From Sideroxydans sp. CL21 (GTDB lineage: Bacteria > Pseudomonadota > Gammaproteobacteria > Burkholderiales > Gallionellaceae), in the NCBI RefSeq assembly GCF_902459525.1, contig NZ_LR699166.1, positions 1,093,501 to 1,157,500 of the forward strand: DNA of 64,000 nt. Direction: 5' to 3'. Below, piece by piece: positions 42,447 to 51,513 of this stretch. Below the pieces are notes generated by a model that was not told where the DNA came from, did no database searches, and was given only the letters and a program-made list of their open reading frames with translations. The position numbers were made by a program, and so were the translations under genes. The stretch's first letter is position 1. Each line of letters opens with the position of its first letter.

Positions 42447-43987
42447 TGCCCGCCGCCCCGGCTGGCCACGAACGGGGGTTTTGCCCACCATATCACCGCG
42501 ATCAGCGAGAGCATCAGCGTGGCGGAAATGACCAGGATGCGATCGGTGGACATGGTGTAGGACTGGGTGGTGATCAGGCGCTCGAGATAGGCATAGGCGA
42601 CATCGTCCGGCATGCCGAGCTGGTGCAACCGGTCCATATATTCCGTCGCCAGCGGATTGTAGGTCTGGATGTTTTCCATCAGCCTGGCGTGGAATCCTTC
42701 GGCCTGGCTGGTCCATAGCCAGGTGGTGATGGCGGTACCGAAGCTGGCGCCGAGATTGCGCATGAAGTTGGTCAGGCCGGATGCCGCCGCGACGCGATCC
42801 GGCGGCAAACCGGAGAGGCTGATGGTGACCAGCGGCAGGAAGAAACAGCTGATGCCTATGCCCATGAACAGACGGCTCAGCGCGATCGACCAATAATCGA
42901 TGTCCGGTGTGAAGCCGGAACTCCAGTAGCCCACCAGCGCGAACACGACAAAGCCGAAGGTGGTGATGGCGCGCGCATCGACGCGGCCGATGTTGGCACC
43001 GATGACAGGGCCGAGGATGACTGCCAGCACGCCGCCAAAAGCCACGGATTTGCCTGCCCACAGCGAGGTGTAGCCCTGATAGGTCTGCAGCCACAGCGGA
43101 ATGATCACGACCACGCTGAAGAAGGCCATCATGCCTATCATCAGGCAGAGTGATCCCACCAGGAAATTGCGCCGAGTGAACATTCGCAGATCGACCAGCG
43201 GGGCGGGCTCGTACCATTCCCACGCCACGAACATCAGCAGCGCCACTATCGCCGTGATGGTCAGGATGACGATGGTGCCGGAGCTGAACCAGTCCAGTTC
43301 GTTGCCCTTGTCGAGCATGATCTGCAGGGAGCCGATGCCAATCACCAGCAGCGCCAATCCGGCCCAATCCATTTTCTGTTCGCGCTTGCCGGGCTGGATA
43401 ACGTCGCGCCCGGCGAGCAATGCGGCAACGGATATGCCGACCAGCAGTCCGACCGGCAGGTTGATCAGGAATATCCAGTGCCATGAAGCGTTATCGGTCA
43501 GCCAACCACCCGCCAGGGGGCCTGCGATCGGCGCGATCACCGTGGTCATGGCCCAGATGCCCAGCGCCAGCCCGCGCTTGTGCGGGGGATAAATGGTGGT
43601 GAGCAGCGTTTGCGATAACGGGATCATGGAGGCACCGAACACGCCCTGCAGCACGCGGGACGCAAGCAGCATCGGAAAACTGACCGACATTGCGCAAAGC
43701 AAAGATGCAAACGTGAACAACAGGGTGGCGGCGACAAAGGTGCGCACTTCGCCGAAACGTCCGGCGAGAAATCCCGCCAATGGCAGCAGGATGGCCTCCG
43801 CTACCGAATAGGAAGTGATGACCCAGGTGCCCTGTGTCGGCGTGACCGCGAAATCGCCCGCCACGGTGGGGACGGCGACATTGACGATGGTCAGGTCCAG
43901 AATATTCATGAACGAACCCATGCCTAGGGCCAACGTTGCGGCCACCAGTGTGACGCCTTTCAATACGCCCGGTTGAGCAGGATCCAT
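42443..43987 (-). CDS. emrB: DHA2-family (EmrB-type) multidrug efflux MFS transporter
   Basis: 514 residues, fourteen predicted spans. LDLTIVNVAVPTVAGDF and the motif-C-like region TTVIAPIAGPLAGGWLTD are typical DHA2 features. Follows emrA by 57 bp on the same strand, so the pair forms the inner-membrane part of a tripartite proton-driven exporter; no TolC-type gene is in the window. Its stop codon lies within the -35 of the next transcription unit. Confidence 0.92.
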   Translation of the reverse strand: MDPAQPGVLKGVTLVAATLALGMGSFMNILDLTIVNVAVPTVAGDFAVTPTQGTWVITSYSVAEAILLPLAGFLAGRFGEVRTFVAATLLFTFASLLCAMSVSFPMLLASRVLQGVFGASMIPLSQTLLTTIYPPHKRGLALGIWAMTTVIAPIAGPLAGGWLTDNASWHWIFLINLPVGLLVGISVAALLAGRDVIQPGKREQKMDWAGLALLVIGIGSLQIMLDKGNELDWFSSGTIVILTITAIVALLMFVAWEWYEPAPLVDLRMFTRRNFLVGSLCLMIGMMAFFSVVVIIPLWLQTYQGYTSLWAGKSVAFGGVLAVILGPVIGANIGRVDARAITTFGFVVFALVGYWSSGFTPDIDYWSIALSRLFMGIGISCFFLPLVTISLSGLPPDRVAAASGLTNFMRNLGASFGTAITTWLWTSQAEGFHARLMENIQTYNPLATEYMDRLHQLGMPDDVAYAYLERLITTQSYTMSTDRILVISATLMLSLIAVIWWAKPPFVASRGGGH

Positions 43988-44044
43988 TTTTCAACACTCC
44001 ACGGAAACAGTCGATGCTTTTGTTCCGCCTTCCCGGCGTGAATG

Positions 44045-45295
44045 CTACTTGTGTGCCAGATTGTCGGCGATGATCTGCGCTACCCGTGCATCGGCGGCCT
44101 TGAGGTTTTGCGCATACATTTCTGTCGAAGCGATCGCCTTGCTTTCGGGCAGGGTAGTCAGCGCGGCACCGCTGCGGTCATGCGTGTCGATGGTGGCATC
44201 CATGGAGAGTCCGATGCGCAACGGATGTGCCTGCAATTCATTGGCATCCAGCGCGATGCGTACCGGCACGCGCTGCACGATCTTTACCCAGTTGCCGGTA
44301 GCATTCTGCGCGGGCAGCAGGGAGAACGCAGAGCCCGTGCCGGGCGCCAGTCCAACTACCTTGCCGTGAAACACGACCGAGCTGCCGTAGAAATCTGATG
44401 TCAGCTCGGTGGACTGGCCGATGCGCACTTCACTCAATTCGGTTTCCTTGAAATTTGCATCCAGCCAGACCTTGTCCAGCGGCACGATGGCCATCAGTGC
44501 CGCTCCTGCTGTCACCCGTTCACCGATCTGGACCGAGCGCTTGGCAACCTGGCCGCTGCACGGTGCCAGCACGCGGGTACGCGCGAGTGCCAGCGCGGCT
44601 TCGCGAACATGGACTGCTGCGGCACGTACACTCGGATGGTTTTCTATCGAGGTGTGATCCACCCGCGCACGGGAAACGCCGGATTGGTCGATGGTCTGTT
44701 CGATGGCGGCGCTGCTGGCATGCACAGCGTGGGTGGCGGCATCGTGCTGTGCCCGCGCCGCATCGCGTGCCGTGAGTGCGATCTGCACGTTTTCCGGGGA
44801 GACGAAATTTTGCCGGGCCAGTGCGACCCGGCGGTTGTATTCGTCTTCGGCCTGCGCCAGGGTGGCTTCGCTGCTGGCCAGCTCTGCCTGCGCCCGTGCC
44901 AGATCGGCGCGCCGTTGCGCGAGCAGCGGCAGATTGCCTTCGTTGGTTGCATACATGCCGCGCACTTCGCGCACGGCCGATGCCAGTGCGGCTTCGGCAG
45001 ATTCAAGTTGCAGGCGGGTATCGCTGTTGTCCAGTTGCACCAGCAGCTGTCCTTCGGTCACGGCCTGTGTGGTGTCGCCGTAAATGGCAATCACCGTTCC
45101 GCCGGTCAACGGCATTACCGAGACGATGTTGCCGCCCACATAGGCATCATCGGTATTGGTGCGCCACTGTCCGATAAAAAACCACCATACGAAAGCGGAC
45201 AGCAGAACCAGCGTTACAACTCCACCGATAAGCAGCAGAATCTTGCGGCGTTTGTTTGGCGCGGCTGAAGGTGGCTTGCTGTCCTGATCATTCAT
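44045..45295 (-). CDS. emrA: EmrA/HlyD-type periplasmic adaptor
   Basis: 416 residues from the ATG at 45295 (GGAGAACC before it). One N-terminal span (ILLLIGGVVTLVLLSAFVWW), TDDAYVGGNIVSVMPLTGG as the biotinyl-lipoyl-like entry, a long alpha-helical hairpin rich in Ala, Arg and Gln, then VLAPCSGQVAKRSVQIGERV and a beta-barrel region. Links EmrB to an outer-membrane channel. Promoter copy E gives a predicted leader of only about 30 nt. Confidence 0.92.
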   Translation of the reverse strand: MNDQDSKPPSAAPNKRRKILLLIGGVVTLVLLSAFVWWFFIGQWRTNTDDAYVGGNIVSVMPLTGGTVIAIYGDTTQAVTEGQLLVQLDNSDTRLQLESAEAALASAVREVRGMYATNEGNLPLLAQRRADLARAQAELASSEATLAQAEDEYNRRVALARQNFVSPENVQIALTARDAARAQHDAATHAVHASSAAIEQTIDQSGVSRARVDHTSIENHPSVRAAAVHVREAALALARTRVLAPCSGQVAKRSVQIGERVTAGAALMAIVPLDKVWLDANFKETELSEVRIGQSTELTSDFYGSSVVFHGKVVGLAPGTGSAFSLLPAQNATGNWVKIVQRVPVRIALDANELQAHPLRIGLSMDATIDTHDRSGAALTTLPESKAIASTEMYAQNLKAADARVAQIIADNLAHK

Positions 45296-45332
45296 CTTGG
45301 TTCTCCGAAACTTGCTCAAAAATTCTATTTTG

Positions 45333-45362
45333 ACTGTATTGGAGTTGGTCGGGGTATGTCAA
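45333..45362 (-). promoter_or_regulatory. Repeated promoter, copy E (emrAB)
   Basis: TTGACA (45357-45362), spacer TACCCCGACCAACTCCAA, TACAGT (45333-45338). Only the 30-bp core is shared with the other copies; sequence beyond the -10 differs. Confidence 0.8.
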
Positions 45363-45385
45363 TGAAGATATGAGGAACGTGCCTG

Positions 45386-45391
45386 TATAAT
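45386..45391 (+). promoter_or_regulatory. Promoter -10 element of yceH
   Basis: TATAAT 29 bp before the ATG; no good -35. It is back-to-back with promoter copy E. Confidence 0.5.
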
Positions 45392-45420
45392 TCCTGTTGC
45401 GATATTTCCAGAGAAAAATC

Positions 45421-46098
45421 ATGTCTTCCATGCTTCCTGTCCTTTCCCTTCTTGAAACCCGCGTCCTCGGCGTGCTTGCCGAAAAGCAAAGAACGGTGCC
45501 GGACAGTTATCCGTTGACGCTCAACGCACTGGTCTCCGGCTGCAACCAGAAGAGCAGCCGCGACCCGGTGATCGAAGCTTCCGAATCCGAAGTGCAGGCG
45601 GCGCTGGACAGCCTGCGGGCGTTGTCGCTGATCGTGGAGACGAGCGGTGGCAGAGCGTCGCGTTACGGGCACAACATCGAACGTGTGCTGCATATCCCCA
45701 CCCAGTCCACTGCCTTGCTGGCCATGCTGATGTTGCGCGGCCCGCAGACGGCGGGGGAGTTGCGCATCAATTGCGAGCGCTTGCACAAATTCGCGGATAT
45801 TTCTTCGGTGGAAGCTTTTCTGGCGGAGCTGGCCGAACGAGCAGCAGGCGGCCTGGTGGTTGAATTGCCGCGCCAGCCCGGCTCGCGCGAGAACCGTTGG
45901 ATGCACCTGCTTTCAGGCGCACCGGCCATGGATGAGCGAGCATTTGCCAATGTGGAAACTGCAATTCCCGCGGGCGATTTGACTGTGGGAGAAATTGCAG
46001 CGCTCAAGGCCAATGTCGCCAGGCTGGAAGCGGAAGTTGGAGAACTGCGGGTTTTGCTGGACAAGTTGTACGCAGAGCTTGGCGTTTCCAAACCATGA
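45421..46098 (+). CDS. yceH: YceH family protein (DUF480)
   Basis: 225 residues from the ATG at 45421. LLETRVLGVLAEKQRTVPDS and LNALVSGCNQKSSRDPV are the family signature; two winged-helix domains are followed by a C-terminal coiled coil (IAALKANVARLEAEVGELRV). Role unknown, thought to be nucleic-acid-related from the fold. Divergent from emrA. Confidence 0.9.
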   Translation: MSSMLPVLSLLETRVLGVLAEKQRTVPDSYPLTLNALVSGCNQKSSRDPVIEASESEVQAALDSLRALSLIVETSGGRASRYGHNIERVLHIPTQSTALLAMLMLRGPQTAGELRINCERLHKFADISSVEAFLAELAERAAGGLVVELPRQPGSRENRWMHLLSGAPAMDERAFANVETAIPAGDLTVGEIAALKANVARLEAEVGELRVLLDKLYAELGVSKP

Positions 46099-46183
46099 TG
46101 CTGTGGCCGGACGAATATTTCAGGATGCGCGGAACGTAGCGTCAAAGTCGAGGTGACGGCTTCGGGCGCCATTTGATTTGGAT

Positions 46184-46204
46184 TCACGGCATGGGCTGCC
46201 GTGA
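46184..46204 (+). terminator. Terminator-like hairpin after yceH
   Basis: TCACGGCA, loop TGGGC, TGCCGTGA, then CTGTTTACC. Confidence 0.5.
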
Positions 46205-46222
46205 CTGTTTACCCTGTCTATG

Positions 46223-47020
46223 CTATTTCAGCTCATTCGCACGAGCAGCCAGTTCCTGCTTTATTTCGCTCAATTTATTTTTAACGATTTTTGCATTTTT
46301 GCTGCCTAGGCGCAGCATGATTTTCTCGCCTATCGATAATGTTTCTGTTTCAGCGTCCGCATATTGGTAAAAGAATTTGGGCTGAACCAGTTTGATCGGT
46401 TCCTTGATGTCGGGTGTATCCAGCAGATCATTCAGCGTGTCATTGAGTTGGTCGTTGAAATTCTTGTTAGGGTAGCCCAGTTCGGCGTATGACTGCTGAA
46501 ACAGGGGATAGAGGCGGACATAGAGTCCGACCAGTTGCTTGGGATCTACGGCGTCGGCAAGGCTCACATAACCCGCATAGCGATTTGTATTCTTGGGGCT
46601 GATGATTAAATTGTCTTCAGAACCGGCGGCGAGAAAATGTCCGGGTGGCGGATTGAGCGGCATTGATTTGGCGGGCACGCGCTGCCGGGGCAGATTATCC
46701 ACAGTAACGACGATATTTCGAATGACCTGGTCGGTGTGGAACAGCTTTTTCAACGAATTATTTCCCAATAAATTGGACAGTGCATCAAGTACGAAGCTGT
46801 CGCTCTTTGCCAGTTGAGGCAGGGGAGGTAGTACGGGAGGAGGTATTTCGATCACCTGGTTCACAACCGGTGCAGGCGGAGGTACGGGGGGAGACGTTGG
46901 AGTATTTTTTGATTGAACAATTTCGGGCACAGGATGGTTGTTTTGCCAGAACGTATAAGCTGCATATGCGGCCCCCAATAAAATGACGGTGGCAATTGCG
47001 AATAGAACTTTTTTATCCAT
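46223..47020 (-). CDS. DUF3014 membrane-anchored protein
   Basis: 265 residues. Signal-anchor (VLFAIATVILLGAAYAAYTF), a Pro-rich linker (PPVPPPAPVVNQVIEIPPP), then a globular domain with SFVLDALSNLLGNNSLKKLF and the NRYAGYVSLADAVDPKQLV region typical of DUF3014. Periplasmic; function unknown. Confidence 0.82.
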   Translation of the reverse strand: MDKKVLFAIATVILLGAAYAAYTFWQNNHPVPEIVQSKNTPTSPPVPPPAPVVNQVIEIPPPVLPPLPQLAKSDSFVLDALSNLLGNNSLKKLFHTDQVIRNIVVTVDNLPRQRVPAKSMPLNPPPGHFLAAGSEDNLIISPKNTNRYAGYVSLADAVDPKQLVGLYVRLYPLFQQSYAELGYPNKNFNDQLNDTLNDLLDTPDIKEPIKLVQPKFFYQYADAETETLSIGEKIMLRLGSKNAKIVKNKLSEIKQELAARANELK

Positions 47021-47220
47021 GTTCTTTCTCCTCTTTGAAATATGTAAATGCCAATTTCAAACCACAGTCACAAATGAAGCCGACGCTACCAACTTTCGCT
47101 TCAAGCGAAAAGACCAGTATTGCCGATTAAAGTTTCATGCGCAATCACTCATTTTCGAAATATGTTCGCCGGGCTGTCATGTGCTTTCAGGGAATTCCGG
47201 CTACCCGCCATCAAATGCCA

Positions 47221-49620
47221 TCAAGCCTGATCGGCGATTTGATCGAAATGTTCGATCGGCACCGGCTTGCCAAATAAATATCCCTGGAATGCATGGCAAC
47301 CGCGCAAATCCAGAAAATCGTGCTGGGCTTCAGTCTCGACTCCTTCCGCAATAACTTCCAGACCCAGCGTCTCGGCCATCGCAATGATGGTCTGCACGAT
47401 TGCGGCGTCGTTGGCGATGTCCCGCACAAAAGATCGATCGATCTTGATTTGATTCAGCGGCAGCAGCTTGAGGTACTGCAAGGATGAATAGCCGGTACCG
47501 AAGTCGTCCAGTGACAGCCGGACACCGATCGCTTTCAGTGCGTTCATCGTGGCAACAGTATCTTCCGTGTATTCCAGCAACAGACTTTCGGTGAGTTCCA
47601 GCTTGAGCAGATTCGGGTTGATCGCATTGTGCTGTACCGCAGCGAGCACCTGATCCACAAAATCATCCTGGTGAAATTGCCGGGCGCTGATGTTCACTGC
47701 CAGGACAAGGTGCCGGGTCTGTTCACTGCTTGCCCATGCTTTGAGCTGGGCGCAGGCCGTCTCCAGCACCCATTTGCCGATAGGCAGGATCAACCCGGTC
47801 TCTTCTGCCAACTGAATGAAATCGGCGGGCGATACCAAGCCGCGCGTTGGATGGTTCCAGCGGATCAATGCTTCTGCTCCAACAGAAAGCCGTGTTTTGT
47901 CCACTTGTATCTGGTAATACAACTGGAATTGCCCGCTTTCGAGTGCCTTGTGCAATTCGCCTTCGAGTGCCGCGCGGGCGTTGATGGTGTCCTGCATCTT
48001 GTGATCGAAGAAGCGCAGGGTGTTGCGGTCGGCCTTTTTGGCCTGGTACATGGCGATGTCTGCCTGTTTCAGCAGTTCCTCAGACTCATGATGGTCTCCG
48101 CTGAATATGGTCGCGCCGATACTTCCTGAGCTGCGAAATGTATGTGTGCCCAGCTGATAAAGATTGCTCAGGGAGGCAAGGATTTTTTCGCCAACGGCCT
48201 CGGCTTGTTGCGCAGCCTCGATGGCCTGCCCGCTCAGGTTTTCCAGCATGACCACGAACTCGTCGCCGCCGATGCGAGCCACTGTGTCGCCCTCTCGCAT
48301 GCAGGAAATCAGCCGCTCGGCAGTTTGTTGCAGCAGCAAGTCTCCCATGGCGTGTCCCAGGGTGTCGTTGAGTGTCTTGAAATTATCCAGGTCGATAAAC
48401 AGTAACGCGCCTTTCCGTCCGCTGCGTGCGTTGGAAATCAGTGAATGTTGAAGACGATCCAGCAGAAGCTGCCGGTTCGGCAGTCGGGTCAGCGGGTCGT
48501 GGAATGCCAGTTGCCGGATCTGCTCTTCTGCCGCCTTGCGTTCCGTGATGTCGATGTGCGACCCGACGTAATGCGTGACGACACCATCATCTCCCCTGAC
48601 CGCGGAGATCGTGAGCCATTTCGGATAGATCTCGCCATTCTTGCGCCGGTCCCATATCTCCCCCTGCCATCCCCCGGTGCGGTGGATGTTCTCCCACATT
48701 TTCCGGTAAAAATCCGCGCCGTGGCGCCCCGATTTGAAAATGCGGGGCGTCTGGCCCACAACTTCTTCGGCCGTATAGCCCGTGCATTTGGTAAATGCCT
48801 TGTTGACCCGCAGGATCACACCTTTGGCATCGGTGATCAGCAGGCTTTCCTGCGATTCAAAGGCGGCGGCGGCGATGCGAAGATCGGTTTCCAGGCGCTT
48901 GCGTTCGCTGATGTCGCGGCCGATACCCTGCACGCCGACCGGTATCCCGTCCCGGTAGGTCAGTGTGGTGACCAATTCCAGCGGCAACTGCTTCCCCTGC
49001 TTGTCGGTGATTTCCAGTTCGTAGCGGGTGACCTGTTTTTCCGCGCTGAGTTTGGCCGCGGTCATGCGCTTCGCCAGTTCGAGATTTTCCGGCGTCAGGA
49101 TTTTGCCGATGGACGCGTTGAGTAGTTCGTCGTTCCTATACCCTGTCACGGCCATCAACGACTCGCTGACCGCGGTAAATACGCCGTTGAGATCGGTGCT
49201 GTACGCAAGGTCACCCGCATTTTCGAACAATTTTCGGTATTTCTCCTCGCTCTCGCTGAGTTTCTGCTGGTAGAGGTTGCGTTCGGAGATGTCCCTGAAA
49301 GATACAAAGAAGTGATTTGACTCGCTTATATATTTTATCGCGACGTCGACTTCAAACAGGTGTCCCTTCTTGTGGCGATGCCGCGACTCAAACCGGTCGT
49401 GTCCCTGTGCAAGCAATTTGTCGATCCGCGCTTTTACTTTCTGCTCGTCATCCTGCGCATCCAGCCGGGTGACATGCATGTTCACAAGTTCGTCGATCGA
49501 GTATCCCGACATCTCCGCATAAACCTGATTTGCTTTCAGCAAATTGCCCTGCAGGTCGACCACCCAGTAGCCGTCGCGGGAATCGTCAGTCATTCGTTTG
49601 TATCGTTCTGATTTGGACAC
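47221..49620 (-). CDS. PAS-PAS-PAS-GGDEF-EAL c-di-GMP enzyme
   Basis: 799 residues, soluble. Three PAS domains (about 5-115, 125-240, 250-365), a diguanylate cyclase with intact GGDEF at 451-455, and a phosphodiesterase with EAL at 583-585, plus DDFGTGYSS and KIDRSFV. Both active sites look complete, so it could make or degrade c-di-GMP depending on PAS input. The third PAS is very similar to that of the short protein at 38445-39104. Confidence 0.93.
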   Translation of the reverse strand: MSKSERYKRMTDDSRDGYWVVDLQGNLLKANQVYAEMSGYSIDELVNMHVTRLDAQDDEQKVKARIDKLLAQGHDRFESRHRHKKGHLFEVDVAIKYISESNHFFVSFRDISERNLYQQKLSESEEKYRKLFENAGDLAYSTDLNGVFTAVSESLMAVTGYRNDELLNASIGKILTPENLELAKRMTAAKLSAEKQVTRYELEITDKQGKQLPLELVTTLTYRDGIPVGVQGIGRDISERKRLETDLRIAAAAFESQESLLITDAKGVILRVNKAFTKCTGYTAEEVVGQTPRIFKSGRHGADFYRKMWENIHRTGGWQGEIWDRRKNGEIYPKWLTISAVRGDDGVVTHYVGSHIDITERKAAEEQIRQLAFHDPLTRLPNRQLLLDRLQHSLISNARSGRKGALLFIDLDNFKTLNDTLGHAMGDLLLQQTAERLISCMREGDTVARIGGDEFVVMLENLSGQAIEAAQQAEAVGEKILASLSNLYQLGTHTFRSSGSIGATIFSGDHHESEELLKQADIAMYQAKKADRNTLRFFDHKMQDTINARAALEGELHKALESGQFQLYYQIQVDKTRLSVGAEALIRWNHPTRGLVSPADFIQLAEETGLILPIGKWVLETACAQLKAWASSEQTRHLVLAVNISARQFHQDDFVDQVLAAVQHNAINPNLLKLELTESLLLEYTEDTVATMNALKAIGVRLSLDDFGTGYSSLQYLKLLPLNQIKIDRSFVRDIANDAAIVQTIIAMAETLGLEVIAEGVETEAQHDFLDLRGCHAFQGYLFGKPVPIEHFDQIADQA

Positions 49621-49723
49621 GCAATCACCCGGGGAGAATTAGTTGATCAGCCTCAATTTTATCTGCTTATTGCCATTCGCAGTTTAACGGGTCTCTTGCT
49701 GCTGTAGGTGCGCCGCCGGGGGC

Positions 49724-49751
49724 AAAAAAAGAGGCGATCCCGAGATCGCCT
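49724..49751 (-). terminator. Strong terminator of the small secreted protein gene
   Basis: AGGCGATC (49732-49739), loop CCGA, GATCGCCT (49744-49751), with a run of seven T on the minus strand after the stem. Confidence 0.85.
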
Positions 49752-49774
49752 TTGCCAGTGCAGCGTTGACCCGG

Positions 49775-50035
49775 CTAACGAGTCTTTTCCAGCGTTGCAT
49801 CGACGGTGCAGGCCCAGCTTCCTTTGTCGTTCTGTTTACACTCGCATGGCGAATATTTTGCCAGCTGTTCATCGTAGGTTCTTTTGATCAGCGCATCTTC
49901 CTTTGCCGTCTTGCACGCCTCGGATCGGCTTGCGCCGGAAGCCTTGTCCATTTCATTTGTCCCGGACACGACTCGTTCCGCCATTGCGTTTGCCGACACC
50001 AGTATCAACGCTACCATCAACATATATTTCTTCAT
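49775..50035 (-). CDS. Small secreted cysteine-containing protein
   Basis: 86 residues with a clear signal peptide (cleavage after ANAMA). The mature part has Cys in EACKTA, SPCECK and WACTV, likely two disulfides, and resembles small periplasmic domains with a CxC near the C-terminus. No family assigned. Own terminator, so monocistronic. Confidence 0.7.
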   Translation of the reverse strand: MKKYMLMVALILVSANAMAERVVSGTNEMDKASGASRSEACKTAKEDALIKRTYDEQLAKYSPCECKQNDKGSWACTVDATLEKTR

Positions 50036-50432
50036 GTTTTCACTCCCCTAAAGTTAGACATTACCAATCAGGAACTTCCAAGCTGCCATCCCTGAGCCTC
50101 CTCGATTCCGGCCTGATTTCCGATTACCGGAAACATTGTTTTTATAGGGCCCATCCTAGCAGCGGCTTTGTTAAAATAGCGTCAAGGAATTATGTGAGGA
50201 ACGTTAAACCTTGTTGCGCCAAGTGCTACTTAATGATCGGCAGGCATGCGAATGAATTCAGCCGCTTCCACAGGTAGTCCGGAGCAAGGGTTATCCGGCC
50301 TCGTTTTTTGCCCGGCTGCCGTGCCGTCGGCAAACAGATCGCAATACCCATTGGCCGGCATAAACTACTGTCATTCTCTGCAGTCTCCTCCCTGTTACAC
50401 TTTGCCCATTTCCAACTAAGGAGTACCCAATC
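50036..50432. other. Divergent intergenic region
   Basis: About 400 bp between two divergent secreted-protein genes. No open frame worth calling. CTGTTACACTTTG about 40 bp before the OB-fold gene may include a -10. A low-complexity T run at about 50305 has no evident stem. Confidence 0.35.
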
Positions 50433-51239
50433 ATGAAAGCTTTGTTAGCGATTTGCCTGATGGTCTTTGCGACCTTCGTTTGGGCGGAAGAAAAACCCGC
50501 AACCAGTCAGTCCGGACCCGGTGTCGTCCAGGGCGAAGTACTTGAGGTCCAGAACGTCGCCAATTTTACCTATCTGCGCCTCAAGACCCAGGACGGCGAA
50601 ATTTGGGCGGCTGTCATCAATGCGCCAGTCAAACAGGGCGCCAAGGTCACGATTGAGAACGCGATCGTGATGAAAAACTTCGAAAGCAAGGCACTGAAGA
50701 AAACATTCCCGTCGATCGTGTTCGGCACCCTGAGCGGGGCGGACGGTAGTGCTGCAAGTCCCCATGGCGTGGGCATGTCCGGAGACAGCGCGATGACCGG
50801 TTCGGCGATGACCGGCTCGGCAATGGGTAGTTCGGCAATGGATGGCTCTACCAGCGGGCATGCCCTGGGCACGGCCTATGCCACTATTCCGTCCAAAAAG
50901 CTCGATACGATCAGCGTTGAACATATCCCCAAGGCCAAGGGCGCGAATGCCAAGACCGTTGCAGAAATCATCAAGAATCGGGTTGCCCTTAAAGGCAAAA
51001 CGGTCGTAGTTCGCGGCAAGGTCGTCAAATACAATGCGGGCATCATGGGCAAAAACTGGATCCATTTGCGCGACGGTTCCGGATCCGCTGCGGACGACAG
51101 CAACGACATTCTCGTGACGAGCACGAACGAGACCAAGCTCAATGATGTGGTAACGGTCAAAGGTGTTGTTCACAACGACGAGGACTTTGGTGCAGGCTAT
51201 GCCTACAAGGTGCTCATCGAGGATGCGTCGCTACAGTAA
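50433..51239 (+). CDS. Secreted double OB-fold protein with Gly/Ser/Ala/Met repeats
   Basis: 268 residues. Signal peptide (cleaved after VWA). First OB-like domain about 30-105 (GVVQGEVLEVQNVANFTYLR). A flexible linker repeats GSAM units (TGSAMTGSAMGSSAMDGS). Second OB-like domain about 160-268 (GKTVVVRGKVVKYNAGIMGK, NWIHLRDGSG). The second domain matches secreted nucleotide-binding OB proteins described next to nitrite reductase and cytochrome genes. AAGGAG precedes the ATG. The linker Met residues might bind copper, a guess. Confidence 0.7.
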   Translation: MKALLAICLMVFATFVWAEEKPATSQSGPGVVQGEVLEVQNVANFTYLRLKTQDGEIWAAVINAPVKQGAKVTIENAIVMKNFESKALKKTFPSIVFGTLSGADGSAASPHGVGMSGDSAMTGSAMTGSAMGSSAMDGSTSGHALGTAYATIPSKKLDTISVEHIPKAKGANAKTVAEIIKNRVALKGKTVVVRGKVVKYNAGIMGKNWIHLRDGSGSAADDSNDILVTSTNETKLNDVVTVKGVVHNDEDFGAGYAYKVLIEDASLQ

Positions 51240-51513
51240 TCTGAAGAGATACTCCATCGCGCGGGCACGCCTTGCTTCGCGAAGCTTGAGTTAGAGAACG
51301 GATGCCGATATATGGCAAAAGCACAGGACTGAAGGCAATGGCCGGAAACTGCAGGGCTAATCTCGACGGGGAGCGAAGGAAATAGAAGCATCCCCTGTTG
51401 ACCCGTGTGAATTTGTACAGCCGATATTGGAAGTGCGAACAGTTTCAGACGTCCCCGAATCCATACAAATAGGCTGTTAGAATACCTTACCGATTACCTT
51501 TGGTTAGGCCACT

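Noticed and set aside
38161-45362. Repeated intergenic sequence as integron attC sites or a cassette array
   Set aside because: No GTTRRRY/RYYYAAC core pair, no integrase, genes on both strands and cassette sizes too irregular. The promoter reading explains the copies better.
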